From Methylobacterium sp. (GTDB taxonomy: Bacteria; Pseudomonadota; Alphaproteobacteria; Rhizobiales; Beijerinckiaceae), in the NCBI GenBank assembly GCA_002928875.1, contig PERO01000020.1:62001-126000 (forward strand): a stretch of 64,000 nucleotides of DNA. Direction: 5' to 3'. The first letter of the stretch is position 1. Each line of letters opens with the position of its first letter. Shown one piece after another: positions 18,412 through 29,492 of this stretch. Under the pieces are notes generated by a model that saw only the letters and a list, made by a program, of their open reading frames with translations, was not told where the DNA came from and ran no database searches. The position numbers and the translations under genes are program-made.

Positions 18412-19317
18412 GTGACCCTTCTGCTGGCTCATCTCTCCGATCCCCATATCGGCCCCTTGCCCGCCATGCCCTTCCGGGCGATGGCGAACAAGCGCCTGAC
18501 GGGCGTGCTGAACTGGCACCGCGCCCGCGCGACCATCCATAGCATGGCGGTGCTCGAAGCCATTATCGCCGATATCCGCCAGCACAAGCCGGATCACATC
18601 GCGTTGACCGGCGATCTCGTGAATGTCGGCTATCCGCCAGAATTTCCCGTGGCCGCGCGCATGGTGGAAACGCTGGGCGGCCCCACGGAGGTCAGCGTCA
18701 TCCCCGGCAATCACGATGCCTATGTCCGTGGCTCGCTGCCGGCGATGGATGCCAGTTTCGCCCCGTTCATGTGCTCGGATGGCGACGAGGCACCCGGCGC
18801 ATCCGGGCTCGCCGAGCGGTTTCCCTACCTCAGGATCCGGCAGAATGTCGCCTTCATCGGCATCAATACCGGCATTCCCACCGTTCCGTTCTTCGCGACC
18901 GGAACCATGGGACCGGAGCAGGGGCGCAAGCTCGCAAACCTGCTGGAGGAGACCGGCCGGCAGGGTCTCTTCCGGGTTCTCATGCTGCATCACCCGCCCG
19001 TCACGCGCGGCGTGAAATTCGGCCGGGGGTTGACCGATTCGCGGCTTTTCGAGCGGGTTTTGCGAAAACATGGCGCGGAACTTGTCCTGCACGGCCATAA
19101 TCACCGGTTTTCGGTGCAGCACCTCACCGGCAACAACGGCCCGATCCCGGTCATCGGCGTGGGTTCGGCATCGGCCGTGCCGGGCACCGTGCAGCATCTC
19201 GCCGAATACAATCTCATCCGCATCGTGCCCGGATCGGAACAGGCCTTGCATATCGAAAGGCGGGGCATCGCGTTCGAAAGCCGGAATGTCGCCCGGATCG
19301 GGCTCGTGACCCTGTAG
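18412..19317 (+). CDS. Calcineurin-type metallophosphoesterase
   Basis: The 301-residue protein contains all five metallophosphoesterase motifs: LSDPHIG (DxH), LTGDLVN (GD), VIPGNHDAY (GNHD), MLHHPPV (H) and LHGHNHRF (GHxH). It is probably a cytosolic phosphodiesterase of the cAMP-phosphodiesterase/CpdA-like group, but cyclic-nucleotide specificity cannot be read directly. It starts with GTG at 18412. No operon partner is evident; the YbaK-like gene follows 58 bases later on the same strand. Confidence 0.88.
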   Translation: MTLLLAHLSDPHIGPLPAMPFRAMANKRLTGVLNWHRARATIHSMAVLEAIIADIRQHKPDHIALTGDLVNVGYPPEFPVAARMVETLGGPTEVSVIPGNHDAYVRGSLPAMDASFAPFMCSDGDEAPGASGLAERFPYLRIRQNVAFIGINTGIPTVPFFATGTMGPEQGRKLANLLEETGRQGLFRVLMLHHPPVTRGVKFGRGLTDSRLFERVLRKHGAELVLHGHNHRFSVQHLTGNNGPIPVIGVGSASAVPGTVQHLAEYNLIRIVPGSEQALHIERRGIAFESRNVARIGLVTL

Positions 19318-19375
19318 AAATACTTGGAATTAACGAATGGCCTGCACTGTCCCGAGAGGGGCGGGAGATTGGCGT

Positions 19376-19930
19376 ATGACTTTGCAGGCGGCGAAACAGG
19401 CGGATATGTCAACGATGGACGCCCCACCGGTCCCGGCGGCCGCGGAGGTGACGCTGGATGAACTTCCGGCCGCGATCCGCCGCGTCATCGATACCGCCAT
19501 GCGGGCCGGCATTCCCTATTCGCTGCGCCGGCTGCCGGCCGAGGCGATCGATCCCGGAACGATCGCCGCATCCTGCGGCACCGAACCCGGCGCGCTGGTG
19601 CGCTGCGTGCTCTATCGCGGCAAGGCGACGAAGAAGCCGATGCTCGTGCTGGCCTCGGCCAAGACGCCGGTGAGCGAGCGGGCCCTGGCCCAGCTCGTCG
19701 GCGAAGTGCAGGAAAAGGCCGATGCCGCGACCACCGAGCGTGTGACCGGCTTCGCACCGGCCGGCCTGCCGCCCTTCGCGCTCACGACGCGCCTGCCCAT
19801 CGTGATGGACGAATTGCTGGTGCGCCTCGGCCGCATCTGGTGCATGGCCGGCAGCGCCGACCTGATCATGTCGGTGCCGACGAACGTGCTGACCCGCGCG
19901 ATCGCCGCGCGGATCGCCAAGATCGATTGA
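19376..19930 (+). CDS. YbaK/prolyl-tRNA-deacylase-like protein
   Basis: The 184-residue protein is called from ATG 19376, preceded by GGGAGA at good spacing; 19337 is an upstream in-frame alternative. It resembles the YbaK/EbsC/ProX fold that trans-edits misacylated tRNAs: LVRCVLYRG with KKPMLVLAS, VTGFAPAGLPPFAL (the GG/PxG loop is GFAPAG) and LPIVMDELLVRLGRIW. The lysine usually essential for catalysis would be within the GKATKK segment. It ends six bases from the convergent FNR gene. Confidence 0.78.
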   Translation: MTLQAAKQADMSTMDAPPVPAAAEVTLDELPAAIRRVIDTAMRAGIPYSLRRLPAEAIDPGTIAASCGTEPGALVRCVLYRGKATKKPMLVLASAKTPVSERALAQLVGEVQEKADAATTERVTGFAPAGLPPFALTTRLPIVMDELLVRLGRIWCMAGSADLIMSVPTNVLTRAIAARIAKID

Positions 19931-19936
19931 TCGCTC

Positions 19937-22059
<2,123 letters not shown>

Positions 22060-22695
22060 ATGAAGCCCGCAACCGGACATATCGCGGTCGTGATTCTCGC
22101 CGGCGGTCGTGCCACGCGCATGGGCGGCGGCGACAAGCCGCTGAAGGTGCTGAAGGGCGTGCCGATCCTCAGCCATGTGCTGGCGCGCGTCGCGCGGTCC
22201 GGCCGGGCCCTGGTGCTCAATGCCAATGGCGACGCCCGCCGATTCGCCGAGTTCGGCCTGCCGGTGGTGGCGGATGCCGAGAGCGATTTTCCCGGCCCGC
22301 TCGCCGGAATTCTCGCCGGCCTCGACTGGGCGGCGGCACAGGGCATCACCGGTGATGTCCTGAGCGTGCCGGGCGATTGCCCGTTCATTCCGCATGATCT
22401 CGCGGAACGTCTCGATGCGGCGCGGCGGCAAGCCGGCCTGCCCCTGGCCTGCGCCAGTTCGGGAGGCTGGACGCATCCGGTGATCGGGCTCTGGCCGGTC
22501 TTTCTGCGGGAAGACCTGCGCGCCGCCATGGCCGAGGGCGAACGCAAGATCGACCGGTTCACCGCGCGCTTCGGTTGCGCCGCAGCCGAATGGCCGGCCG
22601 AGCCGTTCGATCCGTTCTTCAATGTCAACACGCCGGAGGAATTGGCCGAGGCCGAACGATTGGCGACGCTTGTCGGCGCGCCGACAACGCTCTAG
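22060..22695 (+). CDS. mobA: Molybdenum cofactor guanylyltransferase
   Basis: The 211-residue protein couples GMP to Mo-molybdopterin to make the MGD cofactor used by DMSO-reductase-family enzymes such as the FDH encoded next door. N-terminal nucleotide-binding VILAGGRATRMGGGDKPL is complete; FPGPLAGILAGLDWA, VPGDCPFIP and FFNVNTPEEL follow the family pattern. It starts immediately after fdhD and is presumably co-transcribed with it. Its partner mobB is encoded on the opposite strand at 24.2-24.7 kb. Confidence 0.94.
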   Translation: MKPATGHIAVVILAGGRATRMGGGDKPLKVLKGVPILSHVLARVARSGRALVLNANGDARRFAEFGLPVVADAESDFPGPLAGILAGLDWAAAQGITGDVLSVPGDCPFIPHDLAERLDAARRQAGLPLACASSGGWTHPVIGLWPVFLREDLRAAMAEGERKIDRFTARFGCAAAEWPAEPFDPFFNVNTPEELAEAERLATLVGAPTTL

Positions 22696-22770
22696 AACTT
22701 GGATTGATCCGGCGCGACGGCCGGCTGTGCAAACGAGGTCGCGGCCAAGCGACCCATCTACGAGGGCAGA

Positions 22771-22896
22771 ATGAAAGCGTTCCTGATTTCCTGTGCCGTG
22801 ATCCTCGCGATCGGCTTTGGCGCGAGCTTCATCCTGGATGCGAGCTACCAGAAGAACGCATCGCAGAGCTTTGCGACAACCGGCGTGCGCCTCTGA
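22771..22896 (+). CDS. 41-residue single-helix membrane protein
   Basis: The short ORF begins MKAFLISCAVILAIGFGASF and ends in SFATTGVRL. One transmembrane or signal-anchor helix covers residues 2-22, then a short polar tail. I recognise the pattern of a very small protein common in Hyphomicrobiales, whose tail ends in an AFATxxVR-like motif, but no function is known to me. A GAGGG run lies seven bases before the ATG, and a hairpin with TTTT follows the stop, so it looks like a complete transcription unit. Confidence 0.7.
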   Translation: MKAFLISCAVILAIGFGASFILDASYQKNASQSFATTGVRL

Positions 22897-22906
22897 TGCG
22901 CCAAGC

Positions 22907-22939
22907 GCTCCGGCGGGTTCGCCCGCAGCGGAGCATTTT
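22907..22939 (+). terminator. Terminator after the 41-residue protein gene
   Basis: GCTCC-G-GCGGG-TTCG-CCCGC-AGC-GGAGC forms a two-part stem with a TTCG loop and a small internal asymmetry, followed by ATTTT on the + strand. It lies ten bases past the stop, just before the convergent moeA stop at 22939. Confidence 0.7.
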
Positions 22940-24195
22940 CAGCCGAGAAGACCAGCCAGCGGGAGAACGGGCACCGTCTCTCCCGCCCGGATCTCGGTGA
23001 CATCCTCCGCCAGTTCCGCCAGGGCATCCGCCGCGATCAGCGACGAGATCAACGCCGCGCCGTCCTTCGGGAAGCGCTGCGCCACCATGCCGCGATGCGT
23101 GGAGGCGAGGCTGACGCGGACATATTCGCGGCGATCCGCCTTCTTGCGGTAATCGAATCCGCTCGTCACGGGGATCGGCACCGGGCGGAGCGGCGTCGCG
23201 CCCGCGAGCAGATCCAGCACCGGCCCGACGAAACGCACGAAGGTGACGAACACAGCGGCGGGATTGCCCGGCATGCCGAGGAACGGCGTGCCTTCCAGCG
23301 TGCCCATCGCGATGGGCCGTCCGGGCTTGATGGCGAGCCGCCAGAAATCGAGCCGCCCGGCGGCTTCCACGGCGGCCTTCACATGGTCTTCCTCGCCCGT
23401 GGAAACGCCGCCGGATGTCAGGATCGCGTCATTGGTCTGCGCGGCATCCTGCAAGGCCTTTGCGATGACGGACGGATCATCCGGCAGGATACCGAGATCG
23501 GTTGCCACCATGCCACGTGATGCGAGGAGTCCCGCGAGCATCGCGCGGTTCGCATCATACTGGCAGCCCGGTTCCGGTGCGTGCATGGCCGGCTCGCGGA
23601 TTTCGTTCCCGGTCGAGAAGATCGCGACCTTCAGCCGGCGGCGCACCTTGATCTGCCCGTACCCCGCCGCCGCCAGAGCCGCGAGATGCTGCGGCTTCAG
23701 CCGGGTCCCCGGCGGCACGATCCTCCCGCCGCTGGCAAAATCCTCGCCGGCGAAACGCCGGTTGGCGCCAGGCTTGAGGCCCGCGGGCAGAACGACCGTG
23801 TCGCCCTCGACCCGCACATCCTCCTGCATGAAGACGGTATCCGCGCCCGCCGGCATCATCGCGCCGGTGAAGATGCGCGCGGCCGTGCCCGCCGGCAGCG
23901 CCGGAACGCCCGTCATCCCGGCCGGGATGCGCAGGGAGACCGGGAGCTGCGTCTCCCCGGCCTCGGCCAGATCGGAAAAGGCCACGGCATAGCCGTCGAC
24001 GGCGGAATTGTCGAAATTCGGGATCGCGAACCGTGCCACCGCGTCATGCGCCAGCACGCGCCCCAGCGCCTGCATGACCGGCACGGATTCCGTCTCGCCC
24101 AGCCCGGCCAGGCGCAGGCTCAGATCATCGAGCGCGTCGTCGATCCGGCGAAGCGGCCCGCCAAAGGCGAAGGAATCGGGGCTTAATTGTGCCAT
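22939..24195 (-). CDS. moeA: Molybdopterin molybdotransferase MoeA
   Basis: The 418-residue protein inserts molybdate into adenylylated molybdopterin. It shows the MoeA/gephyrin order: DDALDDLSLRLAGL, FDNSAVDGYAV, GTAARIFTGAMMPAGADTVF, FSTGNEI, ILTSGGVSTGEEDHV, PGRPIAMGTLEGTPFLGMPG and the C-terminal domain IV. It serves both the FDH and the xanthine dehydrogenase encoded in this window. It is three bases downstream of mobB, so the two form an operon transcribed leftwards. Confidence 0.94.
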   Translation of the reverse strand: MAQLSPDSFAFGGPLRRIDDALDDLSLRLAGLGETESVPVMQALGRVLAHDAVARFAIPNFDNSAVDGYAVAFSDLAEAGETQLPVSLRIPAGMTGVPALPAGTAARIFTGAMMPAGADTVFMQEDVRVEGDTVVLPAGLKPGANRRFAGEDFASGGRIVPPGTRLKPQHLAALAAAGYGQIKVRRRLKVAIFSTGNEIREPAMHAPEPGCQYDANRAMLAGLLASRGMVATDLGILPDDPSVIAKALQDAAQTNDAILTSGGVSTGEEDHVKAAVEAAGRLDFWRLAIKPGRPIAMGTLEGTPFLGMPGNPAAVFVTFVRFVGPVLDLLAGATPLRPVPIPVTSGFDYRKKADRREYVRVSLASTHRGMVAQRFPKDGAALISSLIAADALAELAEDVTEIRAGETVPVLPLAGLLG

Positions 24196-24198
24196 GGG

Positions 24199-24717
24199 TC
24201 AGCCCTCTGCCAGAAGTGCGTCACGCGGCACCGCGAAACGCAGCGCGAGATCCGCAATCGCCTCGACATCATCGAGATGCGCCTGCGGCAAGGTTGTCCC
24301 CGCGAAGGGCGCGTCGGTGGCGATCGCGCGAATCATGGGGTCGTCGGGGTGGAGGGGTGGCCTGCCATTCGCAGCGCGGAAAATCTCGATCTTGGCATGC
24401 GTCTCGCGCTTGAAACCCTCGACCAGCACGAGATCGCAGGGGCCGAGCCGCGCGAGCAGCTGGCGCAGGGTGAATTCCGGCTCGCCGCGCAGTTCATGGA
24501 CCAGCGCGAAGCGGTTCGCCGAGGAGACGAGAACCTCCGTCGCGCCCACCAGCCGATGGGTGTGGCTGTCCTTGCCCGGCTGGTCGATCTCGAGGCTGTG
24601 GTGCGCGTGCTTCACCGTGGAAACGCGATGGCCTCGCCGCACGAGCGCGGGGATGAGCTTCGAGACGAGCGTCGTCTTGCCCGCGCCACTCCATCCCGCC
24701 AGTCCGATCACCTGCAA
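24199..24717 (-). CDS. mobB: Molybdopterin-guanine dinucleotide biosynthesis protein B
   Basis: The 172-residue P-loop GTPase-like protein begins MQVIGLAGWSGAGKTTLVS (Walker A GWSGAGKTT), with VSTVKHAHHSLEID, DLVLVEGFKRETHAKIEI and PLHPDDPMIRAIATD matching MobB. It assists MobA in MGD synthesis. It lies between the fdh terminator at 24754-24775 and moeA, so a promoter for mobB-moeA is expected in roughly 24720-24750 unless the terminator is leaky. Confidence 0.93.
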   Translation of the reverse strand: MQVIGLAGWSGAGKTTLVSKLIPALVRRGHRVSTVKHAHHSLEIDQPGKDSHTHRLVGATEVLVSSANRFALVHELRGEPEFTLRQLLARLGPCDLVLVEGFKRETHAKIEIFRAANGRPPLHPDDPMIRAIATDAPFAGTTLPQAHLDDVEAIADLALRFAVPRDALLAEG

Positions 24718-24746
24718 GGCCGTCCCCTTTCCCTCGCTTCAAGCCG

Positions 24747-24777
24747 AAAAGAGAAAGGGCGCTCGCGCGCCCTTTTT
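24747..24777 (-). terminator. Terminator of the fdh structural operon
   Basis: AAAGGGCGC (24754-24762), a TCGC loop and GCGCCCTTT (24767-24775) form a nine-base perfect stem. On the minus strand it is followed by TCTCTTTT. It lies 38 bases past the end of the FDH gamma gene and before mobB. T-runs on both sides make it potentially bidirectional. Confidence 0.85.
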
Positions 24778-24814
24778 CAAGTCTTTCATGCGGCGCGCTG
24801 CAGCGCAGGCCGCC

Positions 24815-25828
24815 TTACTCCGCGGGCTGGCCTGCCGCATGCGGCGCAAGCGTACCCTTCTTCATCTCTTCCTCGACCCAGAGCGAATGGTGCTCCTTGG
24901 CCCAGTTGAGATCGACCTCGCCGGAGCCCATCGCATCGAAGGCGCCTTCCATGCCGATGGAGCCGATATAGGCATGCGCCAGCATCAGCGCGATCATCAC
25001 GAAGGCCGTGACGCCATGGATGGTCGCGTGCCATTGCACGTCCGCCAGCGTGGTCGAATAGGGGAAGAGCAGGTACCAGCCCGAGAGCGAGAGCAGGAAG
25101 CCGCCGATCACCACCGACCAGAACACGATCTTCTGGCCGCCATTGAAACGCTTCGCCGGGGGATGGCTGCCCTTCGAGAGCAGGCCGCCGCCGGCCGCGA
25201 ACCAGCGCATATCCACCGCGTTCGGCAGGTTATCCTTCACCCAGACGAGGAAGACCAGCAGCACGCCCGCCATGAAGGCAAAGCCCACGTAATTGTGGAT
25301 GTACTTGGCATATTGCGCCCAGGCCGCGAAAGCTTCCGGCCCCATCACCGGGGCGAGCAGCAGCTTGCCGAAGGTGACATTGGCGCCGGTGATCGCGAGA
25401 ATGATGAAGCTCACGGCCGAGAGCCAATGCGCAAAGCGCTCCACCGTGTTGAAGCGCAGGATGCGCTGGCGCGAGGGGCCGGCATCGATGCGGATCTTGC
25501 CCCGGAAGACATAGAACGCGGCGAGAAGCGCCACCATGCCCAGCACGGACCATGTGCCGAGGCTGTGCAGCGTCTCCTGGTTGAAGGCGCGCCAGTCACG
25601 GCCGGACTGGATCAGGCTCGCCGCCTTCGGATCCGGAATGGAAATGCGGCCCGAGAGCTGCTCGCCGGGCTTCAGGGCCTGGAGAAGCTGCTCTTCCTTC
25701 ACCGATTGCGCGGTGGGATTGACGCTCTGCGCCGAAGCGGGCGCGGCTGCGAAAAACGCCGCGAGAAGCAACGCAGCGAGGCCGGCGCCCAGCTGGCCGC
25801 TGCGGAAAAGACGGGTAAAGGACATCAC
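24815..25828 (-). CDS. fdoI: Formate dehydrogenase gamma subunit (cytochrome b556 type)
   Basis: The 337-residue membrane subunit anchors FDH and passes electrons to quinone. There is an N-terminal signal-like helix (AALLLAAFFAAAPASA), an extra periplasmic segment to about residue 110, then four core helices with heme-binding histidines (FNTVERFAHWLSAVSF, AKYIHNYVGFAFMAG, ATIHGVTAFVMIALMLAHAY). It ends in a soluble tail with HHSLWVEEEMKKG. It is the last structural gene of the fdh operon, 75 bases after the beta subunit, and is followed by a terminator. Confidence 0.93.
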   Translation of the reverse strand: MMSFTRLFRSGQLGAGLAALLLAAFFAAAPASAQSVNPTAQSVKEEQLLQALKPGEQLSGRISIPDPKAASLIQSGRDWRAFNQETLHSLGTWSVLGMVALLAAFYVFRGKIRIDAGPSRQRILRFNTVERFAHWLSAVSFIILAITGANVTFGKLLLAPVMGPEAFAAWAQYAKYIHNYVGFAFMAGVLLVFLVWVKDNLPNAVDMRWFAAGGGLLSKGSHPPAKRFNGGQKIVFWSVVIGGFLLSLSGWYLLFPYSTTLADVQWHATIHGVTAFVMIALMLAHAYIGSIGMEGAFDAMGSGEVDLNWAKEHHSLWVEEEMKKGTLAPHAAGQPAE

Positions 25829-25903
25829 GATCAGCCCCCTTATGTTCGGTTTTCTGGCGGGACGAGGCGGGTTGCCCCGCCTCCGCTTCGCTCGTGAGCC
25901 ATC

Positions 25904-26500
25904 TCAGATGGCAATGGTTTCCTTGTAGGCAACCTTCCAGCCCCAGGCGCCGGAGCCGTAGCCGCGCTTCGCGACACGCTCCTTGTAGATCGAGGCGATG
26001 ATGTCGCCATCACCCGCCAGCAGCGCCTTGGTGGAGCACATTTCCGCGCAGAGCGGCAGCTTGCCCTCGGCGAGGCGGTTGCGGCCATATTTCTCGAGTT
26101 CGGCCGAGGTGTTGTCCGCCTCCGGGCCGCCGGCGCAATAGGTGCACTTGTCCATCTTGCCGCGCGAGCCGAAATTCCCGGTCTTGGGATATTGCGGCGC
26201 GCCGAACGGGCAGGCGTAGAAGCAGTAGCCGCAGCCGATGCACAGGTCCTTCGAGTGCAGCACCACCGCATCCGCCGTGGTGTAGAAGCAGCTCACCGGG
26301 CACACGGAGGCGCAGGGCGCATCCGTGCAATGCATGCAGGCCATGGAGACCGAGCGTTCGCCGGGCTTGCCGTCATTGATGGTGACGACACGGCGACGAT
26401 TGATGCCCCAGGGCACCTCGTGCTCGTTCTTGCAGGCGGTGACGCAGGCGTTGCACTCGATGCAGCGATCCGCGTCGCAGAGAAATTTCATGCGGGCCAT
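25904..26500 (-). CDS. fdh3B: Formate dehydrogenase beta (Fe-S) subunit, Fdh3B type
   Basis: The 198-residue ferredoxin-type subunit has four [4Fe-4S] Cys clusters: CIECNACVTAC (with Cys8 upstream), CMHCTDAPCASVCP, CIGCGYCFYACPFGAPQYP and CTYCAGGPEADNT with later Cys in PLCAEMC. It relays electrons from the alpha subunit to the cytochrome b subunit. Unlike E. coli FdnH it has no C-terminal membrane helix, as in Fdh3B-type subunits. AGGAGGAG lies eight bases before the ATG. Confidence 0.94.
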   Translation of the reverse strand: MARMKFLCDADRCIECNACVTACKNEHEVPWGINRRRVVTINDGKPGERSVSMACMHCTDAPCASVCPVSCFYTTADAVVLHSKDLCIGCGYCFYACPFGAPQYPKTGNFGSRGKMDKCTYCAGGPEADNTSAELEKYGRNRLAEGKLPLCAEMCSTKALLAGDGDIIASIYKERVAKRGYGSGAWGWKVAYKETIAI

Positions 26501-26515
26501 TGTTGTTTCTCCTCC

Positions 26516-29482
26516 TTACGCCGCGCGGATCTGGCAGAGCGTGACCTTGGTTTCCTGCATCCCGGTGACGGGATCGTAGCCATAGGTCGTGACCGCGTTC
26601 ACGCTTTCACCCAGCACATAGGGGTCGGTCCCCTTCGGATATCTCGCGCGCTGATCCTCGCCCTGGAACCAGCCGCCGAAGTGGAACGGCATCCAGGCGA
26701 CACCCTTGCCCACGCGCTCGGTGACCAGCGCCTTCACGCGGGCCTTCGAGCTGTTCTCGGCGCCGGTCACCCAGACCCAGCCCCCATCGCGGATGCCGCG
26801 CTCGGCCGCGTCCGCCGGGTTGATCTCGACGAACATGTCCTGCTGCAATTCCGCGAGCCACGGGTTGGAACGGGTCTCCTCGCCGCCGCCCTCGTATTCC
26901 ACGAGACGTCCCGAGGACAGGATGATCGGGAAATCCTTCGCGATCCCCTTGTCCACCGCCGCCTTCTGCACCGTGAAGCCGATATTCGGCACGCGGAACT
27001 GCCGGAAATCCGGACGGGTAGGATATTGCGCCACGAGATCGGTGCGCGGGGTGTAGATCGGCTCGCGATGCACCGGCACCGGATCGGGCAGGTTCCACGC
27101 ATTGACGCGGGCCTTGCCGTTGCCGAACGGGATGCAGCCATGCTCGAGGGCCACGCGCTGGATGCCGCCCGAGAGGTCGATCGCCCACGAGACGTTATCC
27201 GGGTTGTTGCCGCCGATGCGGTTGATGACCGAGAGTTCGGCTTCCGTCAGATCCTTGTCCCAGCCGAGCTTCTTGAGCACGCCGAGCGTGAATTGCGGGT
27301 AGCCGTCCTTGATCTCCGAGCCTTCGGAGAACGAGCCTTCCGAAAGCAGGTTGACCTTCTTCTTCGAGCCATCCGCCTGCGGCTCCTCGTATTCCACGCC
27401 GAAGCGGGCGCGGAAGGTGCCGCCGCCATCCTTCACATGGAGGTTGGTGTTGTAGAGGATATGCGTGCCCGGATGCTTGTATTCCGGCGTCCCCCAGCAC
27501 GGCCAGGGCAGGCCGTAATAATCGCCGCCGACTTCCGCGACATCCTTCGGCGCGCGCAAGGTGACGAGATCGAACTTGTCCTGGTGCTTCATATGCGCCT
27601 TGAGGCGCTCCGGGGACTGGCCGCAATAGCCGGTCGACCAGCCGCCGCGATTGATCTCGCGCAGGATGGATTCCGGTTCCGGCTCGTCACCGAATTTGCC
27701 CTTCACCATCTTGATGTTCTTGAACATCTCGTTGGCAAAGCCGAGCCTCTGCGCGAACTGGTGCATCACCCAGTAATCGTTGGCGCTCTCGAAGATCGGG
27801 TCGACGACCTGCTCGCCCCACTGGATCGAGCGGTTCGAGGCCGTGCGCGAGCCACTCGTCTCGAACTGGGTGCAGATCGGCAGCAGGTAGGTGCCGTTCT
27901 TGCGGTTCGAGATATGCGCGAAGGTGGTGGGATGCGGATCGGCCACGACCACGAGATCAAGCTTTTCGAGGCCCTTGGTCATTTCCGGCATGCGGGTGAC
28001 GGTGTTGCCGCCATGACCCATGACGAAGATGGCCTTCAGGTTGTCCTTCTGGCCCACCTGCTCCTTCGGGAGGGTGACCGCATCGAACCAGCGCGTGGAG
28101 GTGATGCCCGGCATCTCCATGGTGGAGACGTCCTTGCCATCGGCGGCCTTGATGGTGTCGAAGCGGCCGCGGAAATAATCCACCGGCGTTTCCCACACGC
28201 GCGCCCAATGGCCCCAGGCGCCAGCGTCGAGGCCGTAGTAGAGCGGCAGCGTCGTGACATCGAGGCCAAGATCGGTCGCGCCCTGCACGTTGCAATGGCC
28301 GCGGAAGATGTTCGCGCCCGTGCCGGCCGAGCCGACGTTACCCGTGGCGAGCAGCAGGGTGCAGAAGGCGCGGACATTGGCCGTGCCGACGGTCTTCTGC
28401 GTGGCGCCCATGCACCAGATCAGGGTCGAGGGCTTCTCGAGCGCAAAGGTCTTCGCGACCTTCTCGAGCTGCGCCCCCGGAATGCCGGTGACCCGCTCGA
28501 CTTCCGCCGGCGTCCACTTCTCGCATTCCTTCTTCACCATATCCATGCCGTAGACGCGGCTTTCGATGAACTTCTTGTCTTCCCAGCCGTTCTTGAAAAT
28601 GTGGTGCAGCATGCCCCAGATGATCGGGATATCCGTGCCCGGACGCATGCGGACATATTCGGTCGCGTGCGCGGCCGTGCGGGTCATGCGCGGATCGATG
28701 ACGATCATGTTCGCGCGGTTGACCTCCTTGCCGGAGAGCACGTGCTGCAGCGAGACCGGATGCGCTTCCGCCGGGTTGCCGCCCATGATGATCATGGTCT
28801 TGGCGTTGCGGATGTCGTTGTAGGAGTTGGTCTGCGCGCCATAGCCCCAGGTGTTCGCGACGCCCGCCACCGTGGTGGAGTGGCAGATTCGGGCCTGATG
28901 GTCGACGTTGTTGGTGCCCCAATAGGCCGCGAACTTGCGGAAGAGATAGGCCCCTTCGTTCGAGAACTTCGCCGAGCCGAGGAACCACACCGAATCCGCG
29001 CCCGAAGCCTGGCGGATCTCCAGCATCTTCTTCGAGATCTCGTCGAAGGCCTGCTGCCAGGAGATGCGCTGCCACTCGCCGTTCACGAGCTTCATCGGGT
29101 ATTTCAGCCGGCGCTCGCCCTTCACGAGTTCACGCACCGACGCGCCCTTGGCGCAATGCGTGCCGCGGTTGATCGGGCTGTCCCATGCCGGTTCCTGACC
29201 GACCCAGACGCCTTCCTGCACCTCGGCCTTCACCGTGCAGCCGACCGAGCAATGGGTGCAGATGTTGGTCTTCACTTCCACCGGCTTGCCGGGGACGGGC
29301 ATCTTGGCCCTGGCTTCCCGCACCGTGCCGAGCGAGAGCGAACCGAGCGCCGCGAGGCCGCCGGCCGCGAGGCCGGAGCGCCGCAGGAACGAGCGGCGGT
29401 CGAGACGATCGGCCCCGAGGCCGCTGATGGCGGAGAGAAACGCGCCGCGCGGCGCCTGACCTTCCTTGCGCTTGATGAGCAT
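26516..29482 (-). CDS. fdhA: Formate dehydrogenase alpha (catalytic, Tat-exported) subunit
   Basis: The 988-residue Mo/W-bisMGD enzyme oxidises formate to CO2. The N-terminus has a long Tat signal with RRSFLRR at residues 29-35 and an Ala/Gly/Leu-rich h-region, so it works in the periplasm. The [4Fe-4S] site is CTHCSVGC (Cys75, 78, 82) plus Cys110. The active-site block QARICHSTTVAG places Cys200-His201 where E. coli FdnG has Sec-His, so this is the Cys form and needs no selenocysteine. GAGGAAAA precedes the ATG. It sits ten bases after the small Tat-signal gene. Confidence 0.96.
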   Translation of the reverse strand: MLIKRKEGQAPRGAFLSAISGLGADRLDRRSFLRRSGLAAGGLAALGSLSLGTVREARAKMPVPGKPVEVKTNICTHCSVGCTVKAEVQEGVWVGQEPAWDSPINRGTHCAKGASVRELVKGERRLKYPMKLVNGEWQRISWQQAFDEISKKMLEIRQASGADSVWFLGSAKFSNEGAYLFRKFAAYWGTNNVDHQARICHSTTVAGVANTWGYGAQTNSYNDIRNAKTMIIMGGNPAEAHPVSLQHVLSGKEVNRANMIVIDPRMTRTAAHATEYVRMRPGTDIPIIWGMLHHIFKNGWEDKKFIESRVYGMDMVKKECEKWTPAEVERVTGIPGAQLEKVAKTFALEKPSTLIWCMGATQKTVGTANVRAFCTLLLATGNVGSAGTGANIFRGHCNVQGATDLGLDVTTLPLYYGLDAGAWGHWARVWETPVDYFRGRFDTIKAADGKDVSTMEMPGITSTRWFDAVTLPKEQVGQKDNLKAIFVMGHGGNTVTRMPEMTKGLEKLDLVVVADPHPTTFAHISNRKNGTYLLPICTQFETSGSRTASNRSIQWGEQVVDPIFESANDYWVMHQFAQRLGFANEMFKNIKMVKGKFGDEPEPESILREINRGGWSTGYCGQSPERLKAHMKHQDKFDLVTLRAPKDVAEVGGDYYGLPWPCWGTPEYKHPGTHILYNTNLHVKDGGGTFRARFGVEYEEPQADGSKKKVNLLSEGSFSEGSEIKDGYPQFTLGVLKKLGWDKDLTEAELSVINRIGGNNPDNVSWAIDLSGGIQRVALEHGCIPFGNGKARVNAWNLPDPVPVHREPIYTPRTDLVAQYPTRPDFRQFRVPNIGFTVQKAAVDKGIAKDFPIILSSGRLVEYEGGGEETRSNPWLAELQQDMFVEINPADAAERGIRDGGWVWVTGAENSSKARVKALVTERVGKGVAWMPFHFGGWFQGEDQRARYPKGTDPYVLGESVNAVTTYGYDPVTGMQETKVTLCQIRAA

Positions 29483-29492
29483 GGCGTTTTCC

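Noticed and set aside
28870..28900. Possible selenocysteine site in FDH alpha
   Set aside because: The active-site codon reads Cys and the frame has no internal TGA; no SECIS-like element was sought or needed.
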